The translations under genes were made by a program, and so were the position numbers. A DNA stretch of 64,000 bases from Trichaptum fuscoviolaceum (taxonomy: Eukaryota > Basidiomycota > Agaricomycetes > Hymenochaetales > Trichaptaceae): assembly GCA_910574455.1 (NCBI GenBank), contig CAJSYZ010000011.1, positions 186,001 to 250,000 on the forward strand, in the 5' to 3' direction. Below, one piece after another: positions 10,654 through 21,954 of the stretch. Position 1 is the first letter of the stretch. Each line of letters opens with the position of its first letter. Under the pieces are notes generated by a model, which searched no databases, was not told the origin of the DNA, and saw only the letters and a program-made list of their open reading frames with translations.

Positions 10654-13171
10654 TGTCGGGATCCCCCAGGACCCCAACATGTCTAAGGCAATCCCGAACA
10701 GAACCCGGTATGCTGAAACCCGAAATCGCGACCTTGGCTAGATCCCGAAAGGATCCCCCGCTCTCTGATCCCAGAAGAACCTCTGCTTCGCCATGCATTC
10801 TCCTGCTAAGAGTTCCGCCCCGCTACGACCTCCTCGCCCCTGCTTGTCCTCGCCCACGTCTCCTCGTCAGTCCCCCGCCTCGTCCCTGTGTCTCGATCCA
10901 TCCCCAGCCCGCCTCGTCGTTCCCCCGACTCTAGGATGATCCCCCGCTCGCTCCCCGCTCCTGTCATGCTCTGTTCCCCGCTCCAGTGAACCCCGTACCT
11001 CGCCATAGTCCCGAAGTCACTCACCATAGCCACAGCCATAGCCATAGCCTGCCACAGCCATAGCCATAGCCATAGCTATCCCAGACCTCGTAGGTTCTCG
11101 ACTATGCCCGGATACCAGATCCCGGCCTCGCGCCCACAGTCATGAAGTGCAGTTAGGAGATTGATCCACTGCGTCCAAAGCCGACCTCTGTCTGGCCTTG
11201 AGTAAGCCAACACGACAGCGGTCAAGGATTGCTGTCCCGCAATCCTGCCCGGTCACGAACCCTGCCCTGCGCTCGTCCTGCCACGGTGCCCTAACTAACC
11301 CCTTCGACATCCTGTGCCTCTCGACCTGCCCGTGTTCGTCCACAGCCTGCCCCGCCAGGAATCCCGCCTCGCCGTGAAACGCTGTCAAGCGTCCTCTCTG
11401 ACAATCCCGCCAAACTCCCCCCGCTCGTTTCCAGACTAGAGTCCCGCCAGGCTCCCCCGCTCATTCCCGGTAGAAACCCCGCTCGCTTCCCGGTTGGAAT
11501 CCCACTCCTTTCCCCCGCACGATCCCAGTCGAAATCCCACTCGTTTCCCGCCTCGCGTCCCGTCTCGAATCCCTGCGCAAAATCCCCCGCAGGATTCCCG
11601 CCTTCGATCCCGCCGCGATTCCCATCGCAACCCCAGCTAAGTTCCCGCTCTGATTCCCGAAAGATTCCCGCTACGATTCCCGGTCGAACCCTGTCTCGAT
11701 TTCCGGTCGAAACCCGAACTCGATTCCCGGTCGAAACCCGAACTCGATTCCCGGTCTAAACCCGAACTCGATTCCCAGTCGAAACCCGAACTCGAAACCC
11801 GGTCGAAACCCGAACCAGATTCCCTGCATGATCCCGTCGCGAATCGCGCGAGTTTCCCGTCGTCCAAGGGAAACCCCTTAGCTTCCCACTCCTCGATGCT
11901 AACCTCGTCTTGAGATAGCCCCAGGTGATTGGCCTGGCCACGCACGTGCCAGCCAACTAGTCTCGCTAGTAGCGTCCTGTCCCGGCCCGCAGACCACATT
12001 CCCGCCACCCCGTGTGCGGGATTGATCTCATTGTCCGCAAGGACTCGAACCCCGTCCTTAGTCGCCCTGCCCCGCGCGCGCCTCGCGATTAGGCTTCGTT
12101 ACGACATCGAAGCACTGGCTTCTTCGAAGTTGGTCCCTGTCGATCTCCCGCGACCCTGATCCACGCCAGAAGTTGCCTGCAACTTATCCCGAGACGATGT
12201 ATGCATTACATCCGCCCCCCACGCTCGTTACCCCGCTGCCTGTGCGCCAGCTTGATACCTCGCGCACAATTACATTCCTTTAGTTCTCTTTGTTTCACTT
12301 GACCATGCTTCACGCTCGTTCCCTTAAGATCTTGCCCAGATGTCCCCCGCACCGAATCCCGAATCCCGGGTTCACGTCACTGTATGCGCGGCCTTCGCCC
12401 GCAAGATTGTGTAACTAGTTAGTTGCGCGTTTGTGCATGCCCGTTCCCTGTAGATTCTGCCCAGTAGATAAATACCTGTCGCCACCGTAAGGAGCACTCA
12501 CTTTTGTCCTCTTGTTGAGTGCTTCCTTAGGTGTGTTTCTGTCTTGTCTCTAGTGTAGTTTTACAATGCTAACTTGTCGAGTGCTTCCTTAGGGAACCTC
12601 CTCCTGATAACAGAAGTGTTGCCTTGAGATCCCGGTTATCCTGAGCTCTCTGCTCCTGTCCTGAGCACGCCTGCTCTCTGGCTCTCTTGTCTCTGTCTTG
12701 TCCCGGATCCCGCTCTGCGAATCCCGCTCTGAGTCCTGCCCAGAATCCCGCTCTGAGATTCCCGCCCGAATCCCGCTCTGCGATTCCCGCCAAAGTCCCG
12801 AACGATTCCCGCTCTGCGATCCCTGCACGAATCCAGATTCCCGCACGAATCCAGATTCCCGCGCGAATCCAGATTCCCGCCAGAATCCCGCTTGGCATTT
12901 TCCCGCGTCTCGACTCTGTCTCCCCGCGTCTCGACTCTGTCTCCCCGCGCCTCGACTCTGCCTTCCCCGCCTCGACTCTGACTCCGTCCCGTCCTCGCCT
13001 TGAGCCCCCTTGCGTCTCGCCCCCGTAGCCCCGCTCCCCGCGCGACTCCGTTGGCGTTGTAGCGTCCTTAACGGTTCCCCTTCGCCTTCTCCGCTGCCGC
13101 GCGCTCTCCCAGGCCTTGCCCCGGAAGCCGCTAACGCGCCCCGGCCCCCAGGTTCCCCCCAGGTCGTAACA
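10654..13171 (+). repeat. Solo LTR, 2.5 kb, related chromovirus family
   Basis: A 2518-base TG...CA sequence (TGTCGGGATCC to GGTCGTAACA) with the 5-bp duplication CATCC on either side (10649-10653, 13172-13176), inserted in Gypsy-1a pol; on the minus strand the target reads GGATG. No internal coding region is present, so it is a solo LTR. Its end sequences and a TATA box at 12467-12474 followed 33 bases later by ACTTTTGTCCT (12500-12510) match the layout of the Gypsy-1 LTR. It is about three times longer than the Gypsy-1 LTR. Internal imperfect repeats of ATTCCCGGTCGAAACCCG (11640-11830) and ATTCCCGCACGAATCCAG (12825-12890) generate spurious long reading frames. Confidence 0.85.
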
Positions 13172-13176
13172 CATCC

Positions 13177-15600
13177 CGGCGAATGGTCTCGTCTTTCGGG
13201 ACGTAAACCTTACCCTGGTACAGGATGAGGCCTTCCTCGGTGCTCCAGTCCTCAAGTTCCTTGGTCAGGACTCGAGGCGCCTTGGACTTGACCAACTCGA
13301 TTGCGTCCACCAGTTCGTCTTCATACTGATCTGACTTACGAATGCGTCGTAGGAGGGCCTGATCCCCGTGTACCTGCGTCATTCCCCGACGAATTGCCTT
13401 TAGTCGAAACATTTCGGGGGTCAAGAGGGTCCGTCCCGTGTTGTCTTTGCCTTCTGGTTGAAGATCGACGCGTCGTGACATGGCGTCGGGTTTGCCCCCG
13501 AGTCGCCCTGGGCGATGGCGAATCGTAAAATCGAAGCGGGTGAGGAACAGACTCCACCGGGCTTGGCGTCGCGTCAGCGTTCGGGATTCAGAGAAATATA
13601 GCAGATTCTTGTGGTCCGACACGATATCGAGTTTATGACTCGCACCTTCGAGATAATGTCGCCACTCGTCAAGAGCTCTAATAATCGCGAGTAGCTCCTT
13701 GTCATAAATCTCGTAGTTGCGTTCCGCATCGTTGAGGGATTTCGAGAAAAAGGCGACCGGATGTATCAGCCCGTCGTCGCCTTCCTGGGACAAGACCGCG
13801 CCGGTCGCGAAATCAGAGGCGTCGCATTCCACGATGAATTGTCGCGACATGTCTGGCATCATCAGGACGGGGGCGGTCGTGAACATGCGCTTGAGATAGT
13901 CGAAAGCGAACTGCTGGTTTTCTGTCCAGACCCAGCGAACGTCCTTCTTCAGCAGCGTCGTGAGCGGTTTGACGATGTGCGAGAAATCCCGAATGAAGCG
14001 TCGATAGAAATTCGCGAACCCGAGGAAGGCTTGAATGTCTTTCACCTTTTTCGGGGTAGGCCAGTCGAGGACCGCCTGTACCTTGGCGGGATCCATCGCC
14101 ACCTTTCCCTGCGAAATAATCATCCCGAGATACTCGACGGAAGTCTGTTTGAATTTGCACTTTTCGGGTTTGCAGAACAAGTCGTTTTCGCGTAGCCGTT
14201 TAAGGACTTCCCGTACGTGTTCATCGTGCTGCGATTCATCTTCGGAAAAGATTAGCAAGTCGTCAAGATAGATGATCACGTATACTCCAATGAGGTCTTT
14301 GAAGATATCGTTCATCATGTGCTGGAAGGTCGCTGGGGCATTCGTGAGCCCGAATGTCATCACCGTTGGTTCGAAATGTCCTGCCTGAGTCCGAAATGCA
14401 GCCTTCCACTCGTCGCCTTGCTTCAGTCGCACATTGTGGTAGCCCCATCGTAAATCTAGAGTCGTGAAAACCTTCGCCTTTTGCAGCGCGTCTACGAGTT
14501 CCATCGTGAGGGGAAGCGGGTATCGATTCTTGACCGTGATGTCGTTCAGTCGTCGGTAATCGACTACCATGCGCAAGGTTCCATCCTTTTTCTTGATAAA
14601 GAAGACGGGAGCCGCTGCAGGGGATTTCGAAGGTCGTATGTACCCTTTGCGCAGGTTTTCATCAACGAATTCGCGAAGGGCGTCGCGTTCGGCCGGGGCC
14701 AACGGATAGATTTTGCTGTACGGGGGAACCTTCCCGGGTTCTAAATCTATGGCGTGATCATACAGTTTGCGCAGTGGAAGCCTTTCGGATTCAACTTTCG
14801 AGAAAACGTCGGCAAACTCACGAAATTCGGGGGGAACTAGTTCCTCGAAGGTTTTCTCGCCTTCCTTCACTGCTGACTTCTCAGCGATGGCCTGGGAGTG
14901 GGTGTACGAGGCGGCAATTTTGTACGCGAAATGGTCGTCCGTCGTGACGAAGTAGGATTCAGCGTCGTGGTACTGGTCCCAATATTTTTCTGAGTACCGA
15001 AATCCTGGTGGGACAGCTTCCCATTCGGCCTGGGTCCTGTCGGGCCCCCAGGGGGTCTCGACTTCTTCTGCTATGGGCGAGGCGGGGAAGCGGGACCAGG
15101 CGTTGCTGGTTATCACACTGAGGCGGGCAGCGGTTGAGATCGACCACGTCGTTGGTCCAGTCAATGGTTGGGTTATGGTGCCGCAACCAGTCGATCCCCA
15201 TGATAATATCGTCGTCGCCAATATCCGCGACGGCCATGGTCAACTGTTCTAAGTGTCCCTTCATCTCGACGTTGAGGACTACTTCCTTGGTGATGCGTCC
15301 AATCGCGTTCGGGGAATTGTCTGCGTTTCGCAAAAGTATCGGGATTACCAAGTCCCGGGTCTGGAGTCCGTGTCGCGAAACATAGCGGGAATTTATGAAA
15401 GTTCCCGACGCACCGCTGTCTAACATTACTGTGGCTAAGGCATCCGTCTTTCCGTCGCTAACCTGTACCGGGAACTTCAAATGTCGTCTAAGACGACGGT
15501 CTATTGTAGAGATGGTTAAATACAAGGGACCATTATTAAGAGAGTTCTTCGGCCACAAGGGCGGTTGGGTCGTATAGGGCGCGACTGAGCAATACGACCC
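13177..15600 (-). pseudogene. Gypsy-1a protease, reverse transcriptase and RNase H segment of pol
   Basis: Minus-strand pol upstream of the solo LTR. The aspartic protease shows VMLDSGASGTFINS. A one-base insertion near 15075 (an extra C before CATAGCAG compared with Gypsy-1b) shifts the frame. Reverse transcriptase follows with FFIKKKDGTLRMVVDYR, the LPLTMELVDAL region, FGLTNAPATFQ and the YLDD catalytic box (IIYLDDLLIFS). RNase H shows ECDASDFATGAVLSQ and YEIYDKELLAI. Translation breaks at 13177 where the solo LTR is inserted, after KDETIRRDV. The enzyme set is that of a chromovirus, but this copy cannot make it. Confidence 0.9.
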
Positions 15601-15602
15601 TA

Positions 15603-16808
15603 CTGAAAATCCGCTGGGGGCGGGGCTTCGGGATTGTGAACGTTCTTGGCGGCGGGCGTCATGGCGGCGAATGCGTTCTGTAGCACGGACTGCTGCACAT
15701 TCTGGACATACTGTTCCGCCATACGTTTGAGCGTTTCTTCGAACGACTGGAGCGCGGGGGGCGATGGGCTCGACGGGGACGTGGATTTCGTAGCCTTTAG
15801 GTTTCGGGATGGCGGTCGCGTTGGGCAATCGCTCACCAGATGGTCTTTCTCTCCGCAGTAGTAGCATAGTCCCTTACTCCTGCGCTCCCGGCGCACCCTG
15901 TCAATCTCCATCGCGTTGGGATCCTTCGTCGAGCTTGCGCCCGCAGTCGGGATCGTACGCGGAGCTGAACTAGTGGTGCCGGGATTGCTTCGGGGCGTAG
16001 CCGCTGGCTTCGATACTGGTCCATAGGCGTGTGCGAGCCTTAGCTTCTCGTCCGTCTCGGAAACCCAGTTGACGTAGGCATCGAATTTCATATCCTTCGC
16101 CTCTGTGCTGGCGATGTGCTGGCGAACCTGGTCTTTGAGTCCCTTCCGGAACATGTCGAGGTAGATGACATCCGTCGTCGCGTCCTTGGGCCACCCGGTG
16201 AGGGCTTGGAGGGCACGGAATTGCGACGCAAACTCGGCGACCGTTCCTGTCTGGCGTAGGCACATCAGCTTGTCGGCTGCGGCTTTGTCTGCATCGATTT
16301 CTCCGTAAGAGGCGCGAAGGGCGGCGAACAGGGCCTCCAGGCTGGCGGCTTCTGGCGGTGTCGGGATGTCCTGGAGTCGATCTAGAATGGGTCGTGCCCA
16401 GTCTTGCGCCGGTCCCCGCAGTAGCATCAGGGCGAATGCGACCTTGCGAGTTTCGTCCAGCCCCGGATGTTGTCCGAACAGGTAGAGCTTAATCTGGTGA
16501 ATCCAGTTTTCCAGCTTGGCTCGTTCGCCTTCGAAAGTGTCGGGAAGCTTCATCTTGAGCCCTGCTCCACCCCCAGACGGGGAGGCGGGCTGGCTCGCGA
16601 TTTGGGCTTCTAACGCCTGGTTGGCGTGCTTGAGCTGGGCGACAGTGTTCTGAACCTGATTGTGTTCGTTGACTAACTTGGAGTAGCGTTTTTCGAGGGT
16701 GTCGAGGCGATCAAGGATGGGCTGGAGTTTGTCTTCCTCCATTGAGGAGCTTGGGGACGGGAAAGCGAAGGTATCTGCGAGTCCTCCCCATTCCTGGTGG
16801 GATGACAT
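15603..16808 (-). CDS. Gypsy-1a Gag
   Basis: A 402-residue open frame starting MSSHQEWGGLADTFAF. An N-terminal coiled-coil-like stretch (EKRYSKLVNEHNQVQNTVAQL) is followed by a retrotransposon Gag capsid domain (KLPDTFEGERAKLENWIHQI, then LLRGPAQDWARPI). A CCHC zinc knuckle, CYYCGEKDHLVSDC, lies near residue 310. Gag forms the particle and packages the element RNA. It starts about 90 bases after the LTR. Its end, in a run of T just before the stop, overlaps the pol frame. It is intact and nearly identical to Gypsy-1b Gag. Confidence 0.9.
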
Positions 16809-16884
16809 CGCTGGTCGGCGGTACGGGTGCGGGGGTAGAAGTAAAGAGCGTGAGGGTGTCGAGTCCGAGCGGCGGTGAGCCAGG

Positions 16885-16895
16885 ACTTTTGACCT
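16885..16895 (-). promoter_or_regulatory. Gypsy-1a primer binding site, self-priming type
   Basis: Two bases inside the 5' LTR boundary the minus strand reads AGGTCAAAAGT. This is the exact 11-base complement of ACTTTTGACCT in the LTR (plus positions 17193-17203), at the expected start of the transcript. This is the arrangement of Tf1-type self-primed reverse transcription; no tRNA match is evident. Confidence 0.65.
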
Positions 16896-16897
16896 AA

Positions 16898-17532
16898 TGT
16901 TACGACCGTCGGGAATTGTAGCGGGAAACAGTTTCGGGAAACTAGAATTCGCAACAAGAACCCGCGTTCGGGAATCTGGATTCGCGACTGGGAACGAGCG
17001 TGGGAATTCAGGCGGGAAACGCGCGGGATTCTATCCAGGCGCGTCGCGGGATTCTCAAGGCCAGCTAGGACTCTTCACTGCTTTGAACGTCAAGTAAGCG
17101 GATCCCTAAGGAAGCACTCCACAAGTAAGTATTGCGCAACTAACTACACAGGAGAAAAGAGAGAGATCGCACCTAAGGAAGCACTCCACAAGAGGTCAAA
17201 AGTGGGGTGCTCCTTACGATGCCTACAGCTATTTATCTACTTTGTAAAGACTGTATAGTTAATCTACGCTAAGTGTCCTTGCGCAATGCGCACCTATCTA
17301 CTACAAACGATACATGCTACGACCGCAATGCTAGGCATGTCCATCCCGTCTCTCCAGATGGCTACGGCCTGTCCGTGGACGTCAGCGTCCGGTCCGGGGC
17401 CGCGACTAGCCAGACTAGGTATGCCAGGCTGTTGCAGGTCGTCACCTTGAGGTACTAGCGGATTAATGAGCGTATGTTGATGAGTGAATGTACGTGTGCC
17501 GTGGCGGGTCGTCGTAAATGAGTGTGTGTACG
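16898..17532 (-). repeat. Gypsy-1a 5' LTR, larger part
   Basis: This part of the 5' LTR is collinear with 8485-9119 and stops where Gypsy-2 has inserted. The remainder of the same LTR resumes at 23872. Differences from the 3' LTR are few (for example GAATTCGCA versus GAATTCGCG). Confidence 0.92.
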
Positions 17533-18108
17533 TGTTACGACCTAGAGTGGTTCCTTCGCTTTCGAGACCCTGAATCGGACACAGACGACGATCGGACGCA
17601 ATGAGCGGTGGTTCTCACTCTGAGAAGCACTTTACAAGTCAATAAAGCTATTCTACACATCAGAGCTAAAGATAAACACATCACCTGAGAAGCACTTTAC
17701 AAGAGGCCAAAAGTGGAGTGCTTCGCAGGGGGATCCGCGGTTTTGATGAACAAAGGCAAAAACTATACAGTACCAAGCCACTGGACCCTGATCCGACTAG
17801 GTCCGACCTATACCGCTGACGTAAGTCGGAGTTCGGGGTCCCGCTCTAGTCGGGGTCCCGCATCGGTAGAGCGGAGGTTCGAGTCGGAGTGGCGGAAGAA
17901 AGAAAGAAAAGAGAATTGCTTGCAGGGCGCTTGTCCTAGCGGCCTGCAAACATACAGGCAAGTAATCTACGCAAAAAGGAAGAGAATCGGAGTCAAAGAA
18001 AGTCCGGTTTCGGACCGGACATGTCGGGGATCTGACTCGGAGTATGATCGTAAAAGTAAATAAAGGAAAAATAAAAGAAATAAAATAACCTGAGGCGGAT
18101 TCCTGACA
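17533..18108 (-). repeat. Gypsy-2 3' LTR
   Basis: A 576-base LTR, TGTCAGGAATCC...GGTCGTAACA on the minus strand. The polypurine tract GGAGGGGGATAA lies at 18109-18120. The word CTTGTAAAGTGCTTCTCAG occurs twice in its U5 part, echoing the duplicated word of the Gypsy-1 LTR. Confidence 0.93.
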
Positions 18109-18150
18109 TTATCCCCCTCCAAGGGCGCTCCTAAAGAGCGCGTGCGTTCG

Positions 18151-21100
18151 TTAGCGAATGGCGTCGGGGTACCGACGATAGAACTTTCGGATAACGGCGG
18201 GGGCATGCTCCATGTCTGCGGCATCGATCCATTGGTCTTCCTCGGGTCCATAGCCTTTCCAGCGAACCAAATACTGCAGAGTCCGACCTCGACCGCTTCG
18301 GCGCGAATTAAGGACTTCGGATACTTCGTATTCAATGTCGCCATCGACGTTTACGGGCTCTGGCGGTGTCTGGACGCGACCAGGAATGGTGTCCGGTGTA
18401 TACTTCATGAGAAGCGACACATGGAACACTGGGTGAATCCGCATAGTCGCAGGCAGCTGAAGCTCGTAATTCAAGAGTCCGATCTTCCGCAAAACCGTGT
18501 AGGGTCCGAGTCTCCGCGGATTCAGCTTGCGCGTGCCCGGTATTGCGATATTCCGTGCGTCGAGCCATACCTTGTCTCCTGGTCGGATGTCCGGCGTGTC
18601 TGCATGTCCCTGGTCGTAGTACCGCTTCATCCGCTCCACTGCGACTTCGAGAGCCGCGCGAGCGTCCTCCTGAGCCTTCTGAAGCAGGTCGAGTCGGTCG
18701 TCCGCTGCAGGTACCGTCGAAAGTCCGGCACTCGGTACAATGGTGAACTCGGGGTCGTATCCATACAGCAGTGCGAAGGGAGACACCTTGGTAGCGGAGT
18801 GCGCTCGCGTGTTGTGCGCAAACTCCGCCATGGGCAGTAACTCTGACCAATTTTCCTGTCGGACGTCGGTGAACGCGCGGAGATACTGTTCCAACTCCTG
18901 GTTCACCCGCTCGGTCTGACCGTCCGTCTGCGGGTGGAAGGATGTCGATGTTGCGCCCTCGATCCCAAGTCGATGGAGTACCGCCTTCATAAACCGGGAC
19001 ACGAACTGCGTACCCCGGTCCGAAATGACTTTGCGCGGCGTGCCATGGTGTTTCCAAACTTCGGACACAAACAAGTCGGCCGTCCGCGCAGAGTCAATAT
19101 CCGAGGTAGTCGGTATGAAATGGGCCTGCTTGGTGAGTCGGTCTACAACCACGAAGATCGCGTCGTATTCACCGGACTGTGGCAGCTGGGTGATGAAGTC
19201 GCAAGAAATGACCTGCCACGGTCCGTCTGGTACTTCGTTGGGCTGAAGCGGACCAACCGGACGTTGCGGGATGTTCTTCGTCCGTATACAAGTGTCACAC
19301 CCCGACACGTACCGCTCGACGAATGTGGACATACCAGGCCACCAGTAATTCCGACTCACCAGCTCGTAGGTCTTCCAACGACCCGGATGTCCGACCGGAA
19401 GCGAATCATGGTGTAACTTGACGATATCGCGGCGGATCTCCTCGTCCTTCGGCACATAGACCTTACCCCGGTACAGCAGCAGCCCATCCTCCGTGTTCCA
19501 CTCCTCCAGATCGTTCGCCAGCGCGCGCGGAGCCCCTTCCTTCACTTTCTCAATCGCCTCGACCAATTCCTCGTCAAACCTCTCGGACTCCCGAATCCTC
19601 CGCAACAACTCCGTATCCCCCTCTGCCCGGACCATCCCTCGTCGCATCGCCAACGTATAGAAGCGGTTCGTGTCCAGCAGGACCTTGTTCGTATTGTCCG
19701 GTCCGTCAGGACGAAGATCTTCGCGCCTGGATAAGGCATCCGGCTTTCCACCGAGTCGTCCGGGACGGTGACGGATCAGAAAGTCAAAACGGCTAAGGAA
19801 CAAGCTCCAGCGGGCCTGACGTCTCGTAAGGTTTCGGGCTTCCGCAAAGAAGAGCAGGTTGCGGTGGTCCGACACAATATCAATTTTGTGCGGACTTCCT
19901 TCGAGATAGTGCCGCCACTCGTCCAAGGCTCGGACGATGGCTAGGAGCTCCTTGTCATGGATCTCATAGTTCCTCTCCGCATCGCCCAGGGACTTCGAAT
20001 AGTAGGCCACTGGGTGAATGTCACCATCTGGTCCGATCTGCGAAAGTACCGCTCCGGTCGCGAAGTCCGAAGCATCACATTCGAGGATGAAGGGTTTCTC
20101 AAGGTCGGGCATCGCGAGGACCGGTGCCTCCGCAAACTTCTTCTTCAGACCATCGAAGGACTCTTGCTGGCGGGTAGTCCAGCGCCACTGGACATCCTTC
20201 CGCAACAATTCGGTCATGGGAACCGCCAGCTTCGAGAAGTCCTTGATAAAACGTCGGTAGAAGTTTGCAAACCCCAAGAAAGCCTGAATGTCCTTCACCT
20301 TCGCCGGAGTCGGCCAGTCGGCCACCGCTTCGACCTTCTTCGGATCCATCGAGATAATTCCAGAGCCAATGATCATACCCAGGTACTCAATGGAGTCCTT
20401 GTGGAACTCGCACTTTTCGGGCTTACAGAACAGGTCGTACTTTTCCAAACGTCGGAGTACCTCCTTAACGTGTTCCTCGTGCTCCGACTCGTTCTCCGAA
20501 AAAATGCAGATGTCATCGAGGTAGATAATGACAATAACATCCAGCATATCCTTGAAGAGCTCGTTCATCATCCGCTGAAACGTAGCAGGTGCGTTCGTAA
20601 GTCCGAAAGTCATAACGGTCGGTTCGAAGTGTCCTTCCTGAGTCCGAAAAGCGGCCTTCCACTCGTCGCCTTCCTTGATGCGGATATTGTTGTATCCGGC
20701 CCGCAAGTCGAGCTTGGTGAAGACGCGGGCCTTCTTCAAGGAATCGATGAGTTCGGTGGTCAGGGGAAGCGGGTACCGATTTTTGACGGTGATCTCATTG
20801 AGTTTTCGGTAGTCGACGACCATCCGAAGCGATCTGTCCTTCTTCTTGATAAAGAAGACCGGAGCAGCGGCGGGGGACTTCGACGGACGGATGTAGCCCT
20901 TGCGGAGGTTCTCCTCAATGAACTCCTTCAAGGCTGCACGTTCCGCCGGTGCCATTGGATAGATCTTGCTGTACGAAGGTGTCGATCCGGGCTCCAAGTC
21001 GATCGCATGGTCAAACGGCTTCCTCTCGGGCAACCGTTCGGCCTCTGACTTCGAAAACACCTTCGCAAACTCGCGGTACTGCGGGGGGACCATCTCCTCG

Positions 21101-21954
21101 AAGGACTTGTCACCCTCCTTCACTGCCGACTTCTCCGCAATCGCCTGCGACCAGGTATACGAGGCCGCAACTTTATGCACAAAGTCCGGATCGTCCGCCA
21201 CATAGAACTGCTCTGCATCATGGTAGATGTCCATGTACTTTTCGGAGTACCGAAATCCGGGGGGAATCTTCGCAAGGTCGTCAGACTCACTGTCCGACTC
21301 ATCTGAATCATCACCGACTTCCGCAACGCAGACTCTCGCATGGGGCTGCGGTCGCGGTCGCATCTGTCGACTGTTCTTGCATCGCGCGGCCCGCAACTTG
21401 CGAATGGCGCGGGGTAGCGGTTGTCCGGCTTCTACGACTCTTGCCGCTTCGACGGGGCGGCATTTGTTCGGACATCGCGTAAAGCTGATGGTCTCGTCGT
21501 TCCAATCAATCTCCGGGTTATGGTGGTGTAGCCAATCTATCCCAATGATCAACGGATAGTCTCCGATGTTTGCCACTGTGGCATCGACTTCTTCTTTGTG
21601 TCCACCGATCTCCAGAGTAAGTCGGACTTGGTCTGTAATCGGACCACTCTGGTTCAGCGAATCGTCGGCGTTGTACACCTTGATTGGTCGGTCGAGAGGA
21701 CGAGTACGTAGTCCGAACTTCCGCACCAACTTCTGGTTGATAATCACCAAAAATGCACCGCAGTCTAGCAGCGCTCTCATGCTCAAAATCTTTCGGCCGT
21801 CACTTATTCTCACTGGGACATGGATGAATCGACGCAAACTCTTGTGTATTAGCGAAGTACGATTGTACACAGAGGGATCGGACACATCATCATCTAACAG
21901 CGAAAATCGGTTCGGGGTCTTTGGCGGAACGACCGCGCGCCTAGACCCACTCAA
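18151..21954 (-). CDS. Gypsy-2 Pol: protease, RT, RNase H, integrase, chromodomain
   Basis: A single 1267-codon frame. Order: aspartic protease with an altered active-site line (RALLDCGAFLVIINQ, where most relatives have D-S/T-G-A); reverse transcriptase with FFIKKKDRSLRMVVDYRKLN and YLDDICIFS; RNase H with ECDASDFATGAVLSQ; integrase with the HHCC zinc region (GHPGRWKTYELVSRNYWWPG, CDTCIRTKN), catalytic SCDFITQLP, ISDRGTQF and HPQTDGQTERVN; and a C-terminal chromodomain (LQYLVRWKGYGPEEDQWID). The frame has no own ATG at its start and lies at -1 relative to gag, so it is probably made as a Gag-Pol fusion by frameshifting. It looks functional apart from the protease variant. Confidence 0.93.
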   Translation of the reverse strand: MSGSRRAVVPPKTPNRFSLLDDDVSDPSVYNRTSLIHKSLRRFIHVPVRISDGRKILSMRALLDCGAFLVIINQKLVRKFGLRTRPLDRPIKVYNADDSLNQSGPITDQVRLTLEIGGHKEEVDATVANIGDYPLIIGIDWLHHHNPEIDWNDETISFTRCPNKCRPVEAARVVEAGQPLPRAIRKLRAARCKNSRQMRPRPQPHARVCVAEVGDDSDESDSESDDLAKIPPGFRYSEKYMDIYHDAEQFYVADDPDFVHKVAASYTWSQAIAEKSAVKEGDKSFEEMVPPQYREFAKVFSKSEAERLPERKPFDHAIDLEPGSTPSYSKIYPMAPAERAALKEFIEENLRKGYIRPSKSPAAAPVFFIKKKDRSLRMVVDYRKLNEITVKNRYPLPLTTELIDSLKKARVFTKLDLRAGYNNIRIKEGDEWKAAFRTQEGHFEPTVMTFGLTNAPATFQRMMNELFKDMLDVIVIIYLDDICIFSENESEHEEHVKEVLRRLEKYDLFCKPEKCEFHKDSIEYLGMIIGSGIISMDPKKVEAVADWPTPAKVKDIQAFLGFANFYRRFIKDFSKLAVPMTELLRKDVQWRWTTRQQESFDGLKKKFAEAPVLAMPDLEKPFILECDASDFATGAVLSQIGPDGDIHPVAYYSKSLGDAERNYEIHDKELLAIVRALDEWRHYLEGSPHKIDIVSDHRNLLFFAEARNLTRRQARWSLFLSRFDFLIRHRPGRLGGKPDALSRREDLRPDGPDNTNKVLLDTNRFYTLAMRRGMVRAEGDTELLRRIRESERFDEELVEAIEKVKEGAPRALANDLEEWNTEDGLLLYRGKVYVPKDEEIRRDIVKLHHDSLPVGHPGRWKTYELVSRNYWWPGMSTFVERYVSGCDTCIRTKNIPQRPVGPLQPNEVPDGPWQVISCDFITQLPQSGEYDAIFVVVDRLTKQAHFIPTTSDIDSARTADLFVSEVWKHHGTPRKVISDRGTQFVSRFMKAVLHRLGIEGATSTSFHPQTDGQTERVNQELEQYLRAFTDVRQENWSELLPMAEFAHNTRAHSATKVSPFALLYGYDPEFTIVPSAGLSTVPAADDRLDLLQKAQEDARAALEVAVERMKRYYDQGHADTPDIRPGDKVWLDARNIAIPGTRKLNPRRLGPYTVLRKIGLLNYELQLPATMRIHPVFHVSLLMKYTPDTIPGRVQTPPEPVNVDGDIEYEVSEVLNSRRSGRGRTLQYLVRWKGYGPEEDQWIDAADMEHAPAVIRKFYRRYPDAIR

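Noticed and set aside
12569..13255. Minus-strand open frame of 228 codons rich in Arg/Gly/Glu
   Set aside because: It translates ATTCCCG-type repeats of the solo LTR; repeats of this composition are open in several frames.
19957..21048. Long plus-strand open frame of 363 codons
   Set aside because: It is antisense to the conserved Gypsy-2 reverse transcriptase and RNase H coding sequence and shows no protein signature of its own.
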